A DNA stretch of 64,000 bases. Source: Cyanophora paradoxa (Eukaryota > Glaucocystophyceae > Cyanophorales > Cyanophoraceae). Positions 13,001-23,971 of this stretch are shown here, piece after piece (positions within the stretch are counted from its first letter, which is position 1; every line of letters starts with the position of its first letter). The position numbers were made by a program, and so were the translations under genes. The stretch lies in the NCBI GenBank assembly GCA_004431415.1, contig QPMI01000434.1, positions 1-64,000 of the forward strand, read 5' to 3'. The notes below the pieces were generated by a model. The model was not told the DNA's origin, ran no database searches, and saw only the letters and a program-made list of their open reading frames with translations.

Positions 13001-14849
13001 CCTGCACGGCCTGCTCCTGGTTCACGTCCCCGAAGACCCGCCAGCGCCGCGTCGCCGCGTTGTACAGGCACGCCCCGCGGTTCCCCGCCACCGCGATCTG
13101 CGACCCGTCGTCCGACGCGGAGACGAAGCGGATGGGCCAGTTGCTGGCGTTCTCGAGGAGGTAGCTGGGCGGGGCGGGGAGGTGCTGGAGGCTGAGCTCC
13201 TCGAGCTGGAGGTTGCGGACGCTGTGGACGAGGAGGACGCGGTCGTGGCCCTGCAGCAGCAGCCGCGAGCGCTCGTTCTGCACGGGGTTCCCGCACAGCG
13301 CGCTCTTCACGAAGCCGAACTGCACGAAGCGGGCGGCCCGGGGCAGCCCGGCGGGCAGCGGGCCGAGGCTGGGGACCATGGCGAGAAAGTAGCCGCCGGG
13401 GCCCCAGGCGAGCGAGAGGACGCCGCCCATGGCGAGCTCCCGCGCCGTGGGCGGGACGGGGTCGGCCACCTCGGGCGCCGCCCGCGGCACCTGGGCGGCG
13501 ATCTGGGGCAGGGTCGACATGAGGCGGCAGCCGGAGACGCTCCAGACGGTGAGCCCGCGCGCCGCGTAGCCGACGGCGAGCGCCGCGTAGTCGGCGGACC
13601 AGCGGAGGCAGCGCACGGGGCCCGTGTGCTCCGCGGTGAAGCCCCAGTGGGAGAGGCTCGCCGTGCGCATGTGCGCCAGGGAGACCTCCGAGGCGCCCTC
13701 CGCGCCCCCCTCCTCCTCCATCCCGCTCGCCACCGAGGGGACGGGCGAGCCGCCGCGGTTGACGGCGGCGGGGGCGCCGGCGACGAAGCCGTCGCCGCGT
13801 ACGATCTTGTACATGCGCGTCTCGCCCGTCTCGAGGCCCACGGCGACCTCCTGGTACGCCACGTTGAAGGCCGCCGCCGTAGCCCCGCTCGGCGCGTCCG
13901 AGACCCACGCCCCGCCGGCCGAGCCGCCGCGGCGCTTGCCCGCCCAGTCGACGACGGCACAGGCGCCGTCGCCGAAGATGACCGCGGCGACGCGGAGCTC
14001 GGTCGCGCTGGCGAGGTGCACGATCGCCGTCTCGCCGGGGGACGAGGCCGCCGGGTCCGCGTCGCCCGGCCGCGACGGTGGGAGCAGATCCACGATGCCC
14101 GTCTCCCCCGAGACGCGCCCGGGCCACGTGACCGTCAGAATGTAGCCGTCCACCGTCCCCGCGATGAAGTGGCTCCCCTCCGCGCAGATACTGCCGCGCG
14201 CGGCCCGCGGTCAGCTTTCGCTCGGATAAATGGCAGGGGCGTCGGCTCGAGCTGGGGGCGCCAGGCAAAGAAGGAAAGAGAAGGAACGACCGGGTGACGC
14301 ACCAGCAGACGGCGCCCTTGGACGACTCGACGCGCTGGTCGAACTGGACGCTGACGTTGTCGAGCGGCATGTCGAACTGGTACTTTCCGCCGATGGGCTT
14401 CCTCCGCACGTTGCTCTGGTGCAGCACCGCGTAGGTGTGCAGGAAGCCACCCTCCGTCTGCGTGCCCCGGCCGGGGATCGGTCAGCAGCGCCTTGGCACT
14501 TAACCGAGAACCCCAGCAACAACGGGCGCACGAGGATAGCTAGCTGCTTCGAGTCGCGCTTCCAGACCACCTGCTTGTTGCCGCCATCCGCCGCGACGGA
14601 GGCGGCGTCGCGCTTGAATGTGGCGAGTACCACACGGTGCTGCGTGCGAATGAGAAAGACCGAAGCATGTCCGAAAACGCCAGCGACGGCCGGGACGCGG
14701 ACCTGGCCGCCGGACCAGATGATGAGCGCGGACTTGCTGATGGTGGCAAGGAGGTTGCGCGAGTCATCGAACTCTGCAGCAATGAAAGTTTCGCCTTCGC
14801 CGGCGTCCGCGCCGAAGATGCGCGGCCAGCCGACGGCGAAGTAGGCCAT
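10021..14849 (-). CDS. RIC1: RIC1-like guanine nucleotide exchange subunit (WD40 plus RIC1 domain)
   Basis: RIC1 with RGP1 forms the exchange factor for Rab6/Ypt6 in retrograde traffic to the Golgi. The start at 14849 reads MAYFAVGWPRIFG, matching the family's MYF-x-GWP opening. The next exons carry NKQVVWKRDSKQLAIL and CAEGSHFIAGTVDGYILTV, first propeller blades. A very long exon (about 11.4-14.2 kb) encodes the rest of the beta-propeller, with phrases such as CLRWSADYAALAVGYAARGL and ASNWPIRFVSASDDGSQIAV. After an intron near 11400 comes the diagnostic RIC1 domain: FPEIIVRCARKTDDRCW, then HPSALFEECFAAGRL and ACYLVILHNTGDLWTS. The C-terminus includes LLRFVRNVTQFQLVPFLARE and a HEQFHLPLP motif before a low-complexity tail. 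Length and domain order fit. It is head-to-head with the F-box/ankyrin gene, start codons 173 bp apart. Confidence 0.88.
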
Positions 14850-15022
14850 CTTGCGGCCGGCGGCTCGTTGGCGTCTTCAATGTGCCCCGAGCTCGTCCAA
14901 TCTCGCCCGCAGCTAGTTCTGCAGCTAGGCTCGCGAGGCCGCGGTACCCCCCGCGAGCGACCGTGGCGGACTGACCTCTCAGACCGCCTCGGACCGCGGT
15001 CACCGTTCCGACCGGCGCTGGC
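14850..15022. promoter_or_regulatory. Shared spacer between divergent RIC1 and F-box/ankyrin starts
   Basis: Only 173 bp separate the two start codons, so both promoters and 5' leaders must lie here or overlap the genes. No TATA-like box is obvious. Inferred from gene geometry only. Confidence 0.5.
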
Positions 15023-18000
15023 ATGGATCTGCTGCCGGCGCCGCTGCTCGGGCGCATCTTGGCCGACGTGCCGACGCTTGAGTGCATACGTTTGCGGCGC
15101 GTCTGCCGGAGCTGGAGGAAAGCGGTGGATTCTTGGATCGAAGAGGGGATCAAGCGCTTTGTCGGCACCGCAGACTCGTCGCCGGCGGCCATCGTTCAGG
15201 CGGTCATGCAGTTCTCAAGGTGCGCCGCGGCCGCGACAGTCGGCACGAGTGGTTTTGAGCGCTCCTGGACGGGCCTGCACATATTGCCACGCGCCCTCGC
15301 CTCCACACCCATGCGCATCGCGAATATATTCCTTAGAATGTGCTAACGGGCTTCCTCAGCATCACGGAGATCGAGCTGCGCTGCGTAAACCTCCTCTCGG
15401 AAGTCCTCACGTACGTGGAGGACGAGGCGCGCGCGGATTCCCTGCAGCCCGTTGAGGAGGGCGATGAGGAGGAAGAGGAGGGCGTGAGCGGGGATGAGGA
15501 CGATGTGGAGCAGGGAGCACTCATCCAAGTGCTCTGTGACTTGCTTGACGAGCGCGGCGAGCCGTTCGCCCTCTCCTTCGTCTACTGCTGGGCCGCGCCT
15601 GAAGCCTTGGTGAGGCAGCTCAGTTGGTAGAGCGCTTCCTGGCGCGAGCTCCGCGGTCTGAACCGGCGCCTGCAGCGGGAGGTAGCCCCCTCGACGTTCG
15701 TTTCGGCGCGGGCGCTGGAGTACGTGGCGGATGCGAAGCACCTGTCGCGGCTCGAGTTCATCGGGGCGGACCTGCGCTCGGCCCGCGCCGAGCTGCTGGG
15801 CGTTCTGGCGCTGCCGAGCCTCCAAAGATTGCTCCTCGCCGACTGCGAGTTACCGAGCCTGTCACCCGGCGCAGTTCTCTCCTCGCGCGCGTGCGCCGCC
15901 GCCGGCGCGCCCCTCCGCCGCCGCCCGAGGCCCGACGCCGCGCAGGACGCCGCTGGGCTTGGAGGTGGACCGCATCAGCGACGCCGCCGACCTCGAGCGC
16001 TTCGCCCGTGCGCCGGCGCCTCCGGCCAGCTCCCGCCCGCGCCCGCCGCTCACCGCCGGCAGGGGAGCTTCTGGCGCGGGGTGTGGACATGGATGTTACC
16101 CCCTGCCGGGAGGCCCTCGCGGCGCTCCTGGTCGAGCTGTGCGGCGGGGAGCTCGTGTCAGAGCAGTCCGCCGGGGGCGGGGGCGATGAGAGCGAGGAGG
16201 CGGCCTGCGGCGAGGACGTCGAGGGGCACGGCGCGCGCCGCAGCGCCGACGAGTCGCCCCGGGCGCACCTCGCGCGCCTGAACCGTGCCGCGGCGCCCTG
16301 CCCGCCTGCCAGCAGCCGCTGCTGACTGCGGGCGGGCCGCAGAGGTGCTCCCGAGGGGGGTGATGGGCACGGCCGCGCAGAAGGCGGCGGAGCACCGCGT
16401 GTGGCCGCTGCTGTGCGCCCTCTGGGACCTGGGGGCCGCCCCGCGCAAGCTCGAGATCGCCTGGATCCTCGCCGCCGTCGAGGCGGGGCGCCCCGCCGGC
16501 GGCTACCGCCTCCCCGAGCACGGCGAGGGGCGGGGGCAGCACGAGGAGGAGGGCGAAGAGGAGGAGGAGGAGGAGGAGGACGGGTACAAGTCGGACTTCG
16601 CGTCCGAGGACGAAGAGGCGGAGGAGGAGGAGGAGGAGGAGGAGGATCCGGACGGAATCGAAGGGGAGCGGCAGCGGCGGGAGGCGCGCAAGGCGGGCGG
16701 GCAGGCGGGGCGGCGGGGGCGGGGGCGGGTGCCGCTGCCGCCGGCGGTGGAGCTGGAGGGCCTGCAGCGGGTCGCCGCGGGCCTCGTCGAGCTGCTCCTC
16801 CACGAGGGGGCGGCCTGCAAGGCGGTGCACCCGCGCAACGCCGTGCGGGAGCTCCTGCGGGCCTGCCCCGAGGCCGACGAGCCGTTCCTCGTCGCCCTCC
16901 TCCGCCGCCTCGCCGCCCGCGGCGCCCTCGTCGAGATGAACTGGGAGTCCCGGTGCGCGCGGCAGGCCAAGAAAGGCTGACCGGGAGGCGGCTGGGCGGG
17001 GCTCACGGGGCGCGCAGGCCGCACGTGCTGCTGTGCGTGGCGGTGGCGCGGGGCCTGCTGGGCGTCGCCCGCGAGCTCGTCGACGGCGGCCTCGCGCCCC
17101 TCTCCGAGATCTCCTTCTGTCCGCCCCTCCTCGCCGCCGTCGACCGCGAGTGCGGCCGCTCCCGCCCCCTCTACCTACCCGCCCCCCTTCTCTTCTCTGA
17201 GGCCGCGCTGCCCCGCAGCCGCGACTTCGCCCTCCTCGAGCGCTCCCGCTTCCCCGGGTGCGGCCCGCCCGCCGGCCCGGCCGCCGGCCCGGCCCGCCTG
17301 ACGGGGCGCGCGCAGGCGGGAGGCGGCTGCGGTGGAGTTCCTGCTCTCGCGGGGCGCGGACCCGAACGTGGAGGCGCACCCCGGCGAGAACGCCCTGAAC
17401 GCGTGCGCCGAGCACGGCCTCCCCGAGGCCGCCGCCCTCCTCGTCCGCGCCGGCGCCCGCATCCTCGTCCGCCCCGCCCGCCTCTGCCTGCGCCGCGCCC
17501 GCTCCTGATCCGCCGCGCAGGGGGACTCACAGACGGGGAGCGCGATGGCGGCGGCGTGCCTCTCGGAGGAGCGCTTCGGCGTGGCCCTCGAGCTGGCGCC
17601 CCTCTACCGCTCCGAGCTCGCCGACCCCGACCTCGACCAGCGCGCCCGCCACGTCCGCCCCCTCCCCTCCCTCCCTCCCTCCCGCCTCTCTCCACCTCAC
17701 TCGCTCCTCGGCAGTACGCCCTGTGGCACGGCGGCGTGGCCGGCCCCTCCCGCGCCAAGCTCGAGGCAGACCTCGCGGCGGCCCTCTTCTGCGCCTGCGC
17801 GGCGCAGGCGGCCGCCGAGGCGACGGCGGGGGCCGCCGTGTGCCCGGCCCCGATGGCCGCCCCGCCGCCCCTCTTCGAGGCGGTGGTGCGGGCGCTGCTC
17901 GCCCTGAACGCCGACCCCGCCGCCGAGGGCGCCCCCGCCCTCTTCACCGCCGCCTTCTCCTCCCTCGTCCGCTACGCCCCGTTCCCCCCCTGCGCCGCCG

Positions 18001-18241
18001 GCGTCGCCTTCGGGCGCCTCTGCCGCCACCAGCGCGCCGGCTGCGCGCCGGCCTCGTGCGCCTGGGCCGCCGTGTTCGGCGCGATGCGCCCCAAGATCCC
18101 GGACCTGAGGCCGTACGTGGCGCCGGCGCCGCTGGAGGCGGAGGCGGAGGAGTGGCGGGAGGGGCGCGGGGCGGCCCTCGGCGAGTACGCCGCCGCCCTC
18201 TCGCGGGCCCTCGGCGACGCCCTCCCCACCCCCCTCTCCTA
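15023..18241 (+). CDS. F-box protein with ankyrin-like repeats
   Basis: The first exon begins MDLLPAPLLGRILADVPTL and continues RLRRVCRSWRKAV, a clear F-box that should bind SKP1 in an SCF ubiquitin ligase. Exon 2 starts after an intron with a ctaac branch motif (intron end near 15358) and encodes ITEIELRCVNLLSEVL with an acidic stretch. A third exon has KHLSRLEFIGADLRSARAELL, LRR-like. Later exons have ankyrin-type phrases: RELLARGVDMDVT, VEFLLSRGADPNVEAHPGENAL and AAALLVRAGARI. A long Glu/Asp run lies at about 16540-16650. The last exon (about 17714-18241) encodes a helical tail ending GDALPTPLS. I treat it as one gene because introns link the exons and no internal promoter-like gap is seen; a split into two genes is possible. 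The substrate is unknown. Confidence 0.7.
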
Positions 18242-18527
18242 GCCTAGTAGCTCCCTGGCTTACGTGAGCTGAGCGCGGCTCGAGGCCGCCCCATGAGAGA
18301 GATCTCTCGCGAGCCGCCTGGCAGCTGCGGCAGCGCCCCAGGGCATTTCTCTCTCTATCTCTCTCTCCCCGATCGCGAGGCTCTCTCTCTAGATCTGGCA
18401 TTCATTCGAGCCTAGCCCGCCCTCTCCCCCGAGACCGCCCCAGCGCCCCCTCCCGAGCCGGCGGGAAGCTTGTATGCACTATCTTACATTAATTCGAAGT
18501 TGAAGCATCGGGGGCGGGGCGGGGGCC
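18242..18527. other. Convergent 3' spacer with CT-rich microsatellite
   Basis: Spacer of 286 bp between two converging genes. It holds CT-rich repeats (tctctctctatctctctc near 18348 and ctctctctct near 18381). Nothing coding is seen. Confidence 0.6.
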
Positions 18528-20750
18528 TCAGAAGTCGTCCTCCTCGTCGCCCTCGGCGAGGTTCTTGGCCAGCTCTGCACGCCCCGCCCGTCAGCGGAGG
18601 CGGGCGGGGGGCGGGCGTGGGGCGCGAGGGGGAGGCGCGGCGGACCCTGCTCCTGCTTCTCGCGCTCGCGGCGGGCGTCGGCCGACTCGAGGTCGCGGCG
18701 GTGGCCGTCGTCCGGGTAGCTCATCGCCCGCACGGCGTCGTTGTGCAGGCGCAGGCAGAAGTCCACCCGCTTGTGGAACGCCCCCTGCGGCTCGTGCGTC
18801 CCGTACACGTTCGGGTTCTCCTGCGCGCCCCAACCCGGCGGGTTCGCTGGGGGGCGGCGTGCGGGCGGGCCGGGCGGGGACGCACGCGGGACTGGAGGAA
18901 CTTGCCGGCGTGGTCGATGACCGCGTCGATGACGCCGTCGCGGATCGCCTTCGCCACGATCGGCTGCGCGGGGCGTCAGCGGGGCGGCCGGAGCGGGAGC
19001 GGCGCCGGCGCTCGCCTCGCAGTCGTCGACGGACTCGAGGTGGAGCTTGTGGGCGATGTCGGCGAAGGAGATGCGGCTGTAGGCGAGATTGATCTTGCGG
19101 AGGCCCGTCTTGATGACGTTCTGGCGGAGGCGGATGATGAGCGTGTGCGTCTTGTCCTTCTTGAAGAGCGCCGCGTAGCGCTCCATGACGCCCTTGAAGG
19201 CGGCCAGGTCCCCCACGCGGACCGCCTGCGTAAGCTGGAAGTAGGGCCGCAGCGCCCCCTTCAGCTCGGCCTGCAGGAAGGTCGTCTTCTCTGGGATCTC
19301 GCCCATCAGCAGCTGCACGATCGCGTGGAGCTTCGTGCACTGCCGCAACGCGCCCCGTCAGCGCGCGCCCCCGCCACGCCGGCCCTCGCGGGGCGGGGCG
19401 CACGGCTATTCGGAAGCCCACGGCGGACGTCTGCGGGGCTTTCCGGAGGGCCTGCTGCAGGCTCTTCAGCGCCTCCGAGTAGTCGAGCTGGATCGCCTTG
19501 ATGCGCCCTGCGCGGCGCTCGGAGGCCGCCCCGCGCGCGCTCGGCCCCGGCCCCCCGCACCGGTGTAGTAGAGGTAGCGCGCGTACTGGTTGTTGTTGTG
19601 CGACTCCGGGAAAGTGGTCTTGGAGACGAGCTTGTCCGCCTGCTCGTACAGGTTGAAGTGCAGGTAGTTGCGCAGCAGCAGGTTCAGCAGCGTCGCCTGC
19701 GATCCGGTTTGGTGAGCGGTCCAGGGCCCCGCAGCACGGCGCGCGGGCGGCGGACCTGGCCCACGTCGTCGTGGCGCAGCGCGGCGGTCCTGTGTGCAGC
19801 GAGGAGCGTGCTGCGGGGCGACCTGAGCACGCGCCCCGCACGCCGCGCCCCCGGAGCGCCGCACCTCCGGATCTCGGCTAGCCGGTTGGACAGCTCGTAC
19901 CCGCGGGCGTAGTAGAACATCGCGGTGGCCTGCAGAGCGTCCAGCGACCGCCGGTTGAACGTCCGCAGCCGCTCCACGAGCACCGTCGAAGCGCGGATGG
20001 CCTGCATGGTAGTGGGCGAGCAGCAGGCGCGGCGGCAAGGCGCGGAGCGCACGTCGTCGATGCGCTTGTGGTCGATGAGGAAGATGATGGAGAGAATGGA
20101 GAGGTACGCCTCAACTTCGGGGATGACAGGGCCCGCGTGCGGCTTGTCCGCCGCTGCGGAGGCCTGTGTTGCGTCTGCCGCACCGCTGCTGCTGTCTACT
20201 TCCATCTTCGTGCTTTCCTTCGCGGCCTGGGAGCGCGCGGGAGCACGTATACAGGGAATGGGCGTCAGTGGCATGGGCATCGGCCGGAGGCTGCAGGGCG
20301 GGCTGCAAGCACCTTGATCATGTCTGCAAGTGTCGTCTTCGCTTCCGCGCTCTCGGCTGGGAAAGTGTACAGGTTGAGAAGCCGGAGCAGGTCATCCGCG
20401 CCAATCTTCTTTCGCAGGCTGGGAATCTGGCGAAGCACTCGGAAGACAAAGCGTGTCTCCTTCGTCGCGACACTCTTCTCGACCAGTACGACATTCGCCT
20501 TCAGGTCTGCGAGACAGGTCCGGCGGAGCGGTCAATGGGCGCGCGTGGGGCGGCGCCGCAAGCGGCCGCAGCGTGTCATTCACGAATGCCGCGACCGGGT
20601 GCCTGGGAGGCGGCTGTCCGGGGTCCATTTGGGCTCACCGCTAAGAAGAAGGGCTGCAACGTCCGCCGCGCTCGGCTTCGCGGGTTCCGCGTCCTTCATC
20701 TCAACGTCCTTGGTCTCCTTGGCCTCCTTCTTGTCCTTCTCTGGCGCCAT
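18528..20750 (-). CDS. RPN3: 26S proteasome regulatory subunit RPN3 (PSMD3), PCI-domain lid subunit
   Basis: RPN3 is a structural subunit of the proteasome lid. The start at 20750 gives [20 protein letters not shown], a Lys/Glu-rich N-terminus usual for the family. Exons follow with [40 protein letters not shown] and [20 protein letters not shown]. The PCI region is very well conserved: [17 protein letters not shown], then [19 protein letters not shown] and [19 protein letters not shown]. Next are [20 protein letters not shown] and [18 protein letters not shown]. The last exon encodes [15 protein letters not shown] and a TGA at 18528-18530. Introns on this strand show donor GTGCGCCCCG and tail CTGACGGGGCGCG. 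It is divergent from tryptophan synthase, start codons 355 bp apart. Confidence 0.93.
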
Positions 20751-21105
20751 CGTGGTCTTCCTCGTTCAGGCCGGGGTACCGCTCAGTTCGTCGCTGCGGT
20801 TTTCGCGGCCCGTCGTCTCTCGTTCGCCGCACCCGCGGCATCGGTTCCTCGTTCGCACCCGGTGCGTGCTGGCACCCCCAGCTGCGATCTGCCGCGGGCT
20901 AGGGCGAAGATTATCCTCCTGGCCTCGGCGCGCGCGCCTCGTGGCATGCGCGGCGGGGTCTCCAGCTTCGGAAACCGCCTTCGGAGACCAGAAAGAGGTG
21001 TTAGAGCGTGCTAGCATGGCGCAAGGGTCGGGCCTCCCGCCCAGCAGCGTGCGCGGTCGCGAGTCGTAGCCTGATCATCGGAGGGGCGCAGATCAGCTCT
21101 CAATC
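20751..21105. promoter_or_regulatory. Bidirectional promoter region RPN3 / tryptophan synthase
   Basis: 355 bp spacer between divergent start codons. An in-frame TAG at 21067-21069, 13 codons before the tryptophan synthase ATG, shows that the spacer does not extend that coding frame unless by splicing. No specific promoter motif was recognised. Confidence 0.5.
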
Positions 21106-23971
21106 ATGTCGAAGCGTCTGCATGCGGCGTTCGGCAAGGCGAAGGCGGCCAACAAGCCGGCCTTCATCGGCTATATCACGGCCGGATATCCCAAGATCGA
21201 GACGGCGGTCCCCACCATGCTTGCCATGCAGGAGGGCGGCGCCGACGTCATTGAGCTCGGAGTTCCTTTCACTGATCCGGTTCGCGCGCCCTCTCGCTGC
21301 CTCGCGCTGGAACAGTGTGGGGCTTCATATGTTCCGCGGATTTCGCGCGCGGGGTGGCGCGCCTTCTTGTTCTCTCGATGCAAGCTCATTTGCTTCCACA
21401 GATCGCCGACGGTGTCACGCTCCAGAAGACCAGCGAGGTCGCGCTCAAGAACGGCGTGTCCCTCCAGACCGTGATCGACCTCGTCGCCGACGCGCGCAAG
21501 AAGGGCCTCACCGTCCCCGTCCTGCTCATGGGCTACTACAACCCGCTCCTCGCCTACGGCGAGGAGAAGGCCATCAAGGCCTGCCACGCCGCCGGTGCGC
21601 GGGCCTCTTCCCCAGTCCTCTCTCCTCTCTTCTTTCTCACGAGGCGCCCAGGCGCCGACGGCTTCATCATCGTGGACGTGCCGCTCGAGGAGGCGACCAC
21701 CCTCGCGAAGCACTGCAAGGAGAACCAGATGAGCCTCGTGCCCCTCGTCACCGTCACTACCACCGAGCACCGGTCCGCCCACCCGCGCCGGCAGCTGCTG
21801 CCCGCCCCTTCCGCGGGGCGCCGACGTGAGGGCGGGGCGGGACAGGCTGAAGCACCTGGCGGCGCTGGCGGACACGTTCGTGTATTGCGTGTCTGTCGCC
21901 GGCGTCACCGGCCAGCGCACCAACCTCCCCGAGGAACTCCCCGCGGTCCGCGCGCCCCCCCTCGCCACTCCGAGCCAGCCTGCGCGCGCGCTGACGTCTC
22001 GCGGGGCAGTTCGTGGCGAACGTGCGGGCGCACACGGACCTGCCGCTGGCCGTCGGCTTCGGCGTCTCCACCCGCGAGCACGTCGAGCAGATCGCCCAGG
22101 CCCGCCCCGCCCCGCCTCGCCCCGCCCCCGCCCCGCCTTGCCTCGCCCGCGGCGCGCGCCCCGCCCCGCCCCGTCTGACCGGCCTCCGCCCCCGCAGATC
22201 GCCGACGGCGTCGTCGTCGGGTCGGCCATTTGCAAGGAGCTCGATGCCCGTGCGGCCCTCCCCGCCCGCATGCGCCCCGGCACACGCGCGCCCGGCCGAC
22301 CCTGCGGGCGCAGACGGGCCGGAGGGCGTGAAGACCTACATCCACAAGCTCACCGCGGCCCCGCACAAGAAGCACGCCCGCGACGAGGCCGCCGAGGCCC
22401 GCCCCGCCCCGCCCCGGCCCGCCCCGCCCCGGGCACCGGCCCCTCGTGAGCGGGGGCGCAGGCGGCGGCGAAGAAGGCGAAGACCGAGGCGAGCGCGGCG
22501 GCGAACGGCGCGGCGACGGAGCACCTGCCGGGCCGCTTCGGCGAGTTCGGCGGGCAGTACGTGCCGGAGACGCTCATGGCGGCGCTCCAGGAGCTGGAGA
22601 CGGCGTACATCGCGTGCCAGAAGGATCCGTCCTTCGCGGCCGAGCTCAAGGAGCTGCAGGAGCACTACGTGGGCCGCGAGACCCCGCTCTACTTCGCGAA
22701 GCGCCTCACCGAGGCCACCGGCGGGGCCCGCATCTGGCTCAAGCGCGAGGAGCTCTGCCACACGGGCGCGCACAAGATCAACAACGCCCTGGGGCAGGCG
22801 CTCATCGCCAAGCGGCTCGGCAAGAAGCGCGTGGTGGCGGAGACGGGCGCCGGGCAGCACGGCGTGGCCACGGCGACCGTGTGCGCCCTCATGGGCCTCC
22901 AGGCCGTCATCTACATGGGCGCCGAGGACACCCGCCGCCAGGCCCGCCCCCGCCCCGCCCCGCCCCGCCCCGCCCCGCCCCGCCGGGCGGCTCCCTGTGC
23001 GGGGCTGACGGGAGGGGCCGGGGGCAGAGCCTGAACGTGTTCCGGATGAAGGTGCTGGGGGCGGAGGTGATCCCCGTGGAGGCCGGCTCGGCCACCCTCA
23101 AGGACGCGGTCAACGAGGCCATGCGCGACTGGCCCGCCCGCCCCGCCCCCGGCCCCGGCCCCGGCCCCGGCCCCGCCTCACCGGGCCGGCCCCCGCAGGG
23201 TGACCAACGTGCGGACGACGTACTACCTCATCGGGTCGGCGATCGGGCCGCACCCCTTCCCCACCATCGTCCGCGACTTCCAGAGCGTCATCGGCATCGA
23301 GGCGCGCGCCCAGATGCTCAAGCAGGCCGGCCGGTCAGCAGCCATCCCCCCCCTCGAGACACTCCTCTACGCCTCTGACGAGGGGCGGGGGGCGGGCAGG
23401 CTGCCGGACGTGGCGATCGCGTGCGTGGGGGGCGGCTCCAACGCGATCGGCCTCTTCCACCCCTTCATCAACGACAAGAGCGTCAAGCTCATCGGCGCCG
23501 AGGCCGCCGGCGACGGCGTCGGTCCGCCCCCCCGCGCCCCGTCGGGCCGAGCGGAGCTGACGGGGGGCGGCAGAGTCGGGCAAGCACTCGGCGGTGCTCG
23601 TGGCCGGCGTGCCCGGCGTCCTCCACGGCATGCGGACGTACCTGCTGCAGGACAAGAACGGGCAGATCGAGGAGACGCACTCGATCTCGGCGGGCCTTGA
23701 TTACCCCGGCGTGGGCCCCGAGCACTGCTTCCTCAAGGCGAGCGGGCGGGCCGAGTACGTGGGCGTGACGGACAAGGAGGCGCTCGAGGGCCTGCAGGAG
23801 CTCGCCAAGTGGGAGGGGATCATCCCCGCCCTCGAGCCCTCGCACGCCGTCTTCACGGCCATCAAGGTCGCCAAGACGATGCGCAAGGACCAGGACGTGC
23901 TCGTCAACATGTGCGGCCGCGGCGACAAGGACATGATCACCGTCGCCAAGGCCCTCGGCGTCCAGCTCTAA
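21106..23971 (+). CDS. trpA-trpB: Tryptophan synthase, fused alpha-beta bifunctional enzyme
   Basis: Catalyses the last two steps of tryptophan synthesis: the alpha part cleaves indole-3-glycerol phosphate to indole and glyceraldehyde 3-phosphate; the beta part joins indole and serine with PLP. Alpha domain (about 21106-22370): [19 protein letters not shown] with catalytic Glu in [11 protein letters not shown], then [26 protein letters not shown] and [15 protein letters not shown] Lys/Ala-rich linker joins it to the beta domain (about 22500-23971): [16 protein letters not shown], the PLP-lysine motif [46 protein letters not shown] and LEPSHAV. Eleven introns were placed; four use GC donors (22100-22197, 22397-22461, 22942-23027, 23132-23198). 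The start is fixed by an upstream in-frame stop. No transit peptide is visible, so a cytosolic enzyme, as in fungi, is inferred. Confidence 0.95.
22100..22197 (+). other. GC-AG intron in tryptophan synthase alpha domain
   Basis: The donor reads cag|gcccgccc, the acceptor cccgcag|atc. Splicing joins HVEQIAQ to IADGVVVG exactly as the conserved protein requires, and no GT donor gives that join. Branch-like ctgac lies 21 bases before the acceptor. Confidence 0.88.
22397..22461 (+). other. GC-AG intron in alpha-beta linker of tryptophan synthase
   Basis: Donor gag|gcccgcc, acceptor gcgcag|gcggcg, keeping frame from DEAAE to [10 protein letters not shown]. The linker is not conserved, so this one rests on frame and on the donor motif shared with the other introns. 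Confidence 0.72.
22942..23027 (+). other. GC-AG intron in tryptophan synthase beta domain
   Basis: Donor cag|gcccgcc, acceptor gggcag|agcctg. Joins MGAEDTRRQ to [14 protein letters not shown], a highly conserved stretch of TrpB. Branch-like ctgac is present near the 3' end. Confidence 0.9.
23132..23198 (+). other. GC-AG intron in tryptophan synthase beta domain
   Basis: Donor tg|gcccgcccg, acceptor ccgcag|g, joining NEAMRDW to [13 protein letters not shown] within conserved TrpB sequence. Branch-like ctcac lies about 20 bases upstream of the acceptor. Confidence 0.9.

Noticed and set aside
11988-14297. 769-codon open frame on the plus strand opposite RIC1
   Set aside because: Mirror of the RIC1 long exon; its translation is Arg/Gly/Glu-rich low complexity, while the minus strand matches RIC1.
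10792-14427. 1211-codon minus-strand frame overlapping RIC1
   Set aside because: Mostly an alternative frame of the same region. Only short parts (near 14.4 kb and 10.8-11.4 kb) coincide with real RIC1 exons; the middle is Arg/Pro-rich shadow.
15606-15680. Functional tRNA gene
   Set aside because: The A box is good but the acceptor, anticodon and T arms do not pair and the B box is altered, so it is recorded only as tRNA-like.
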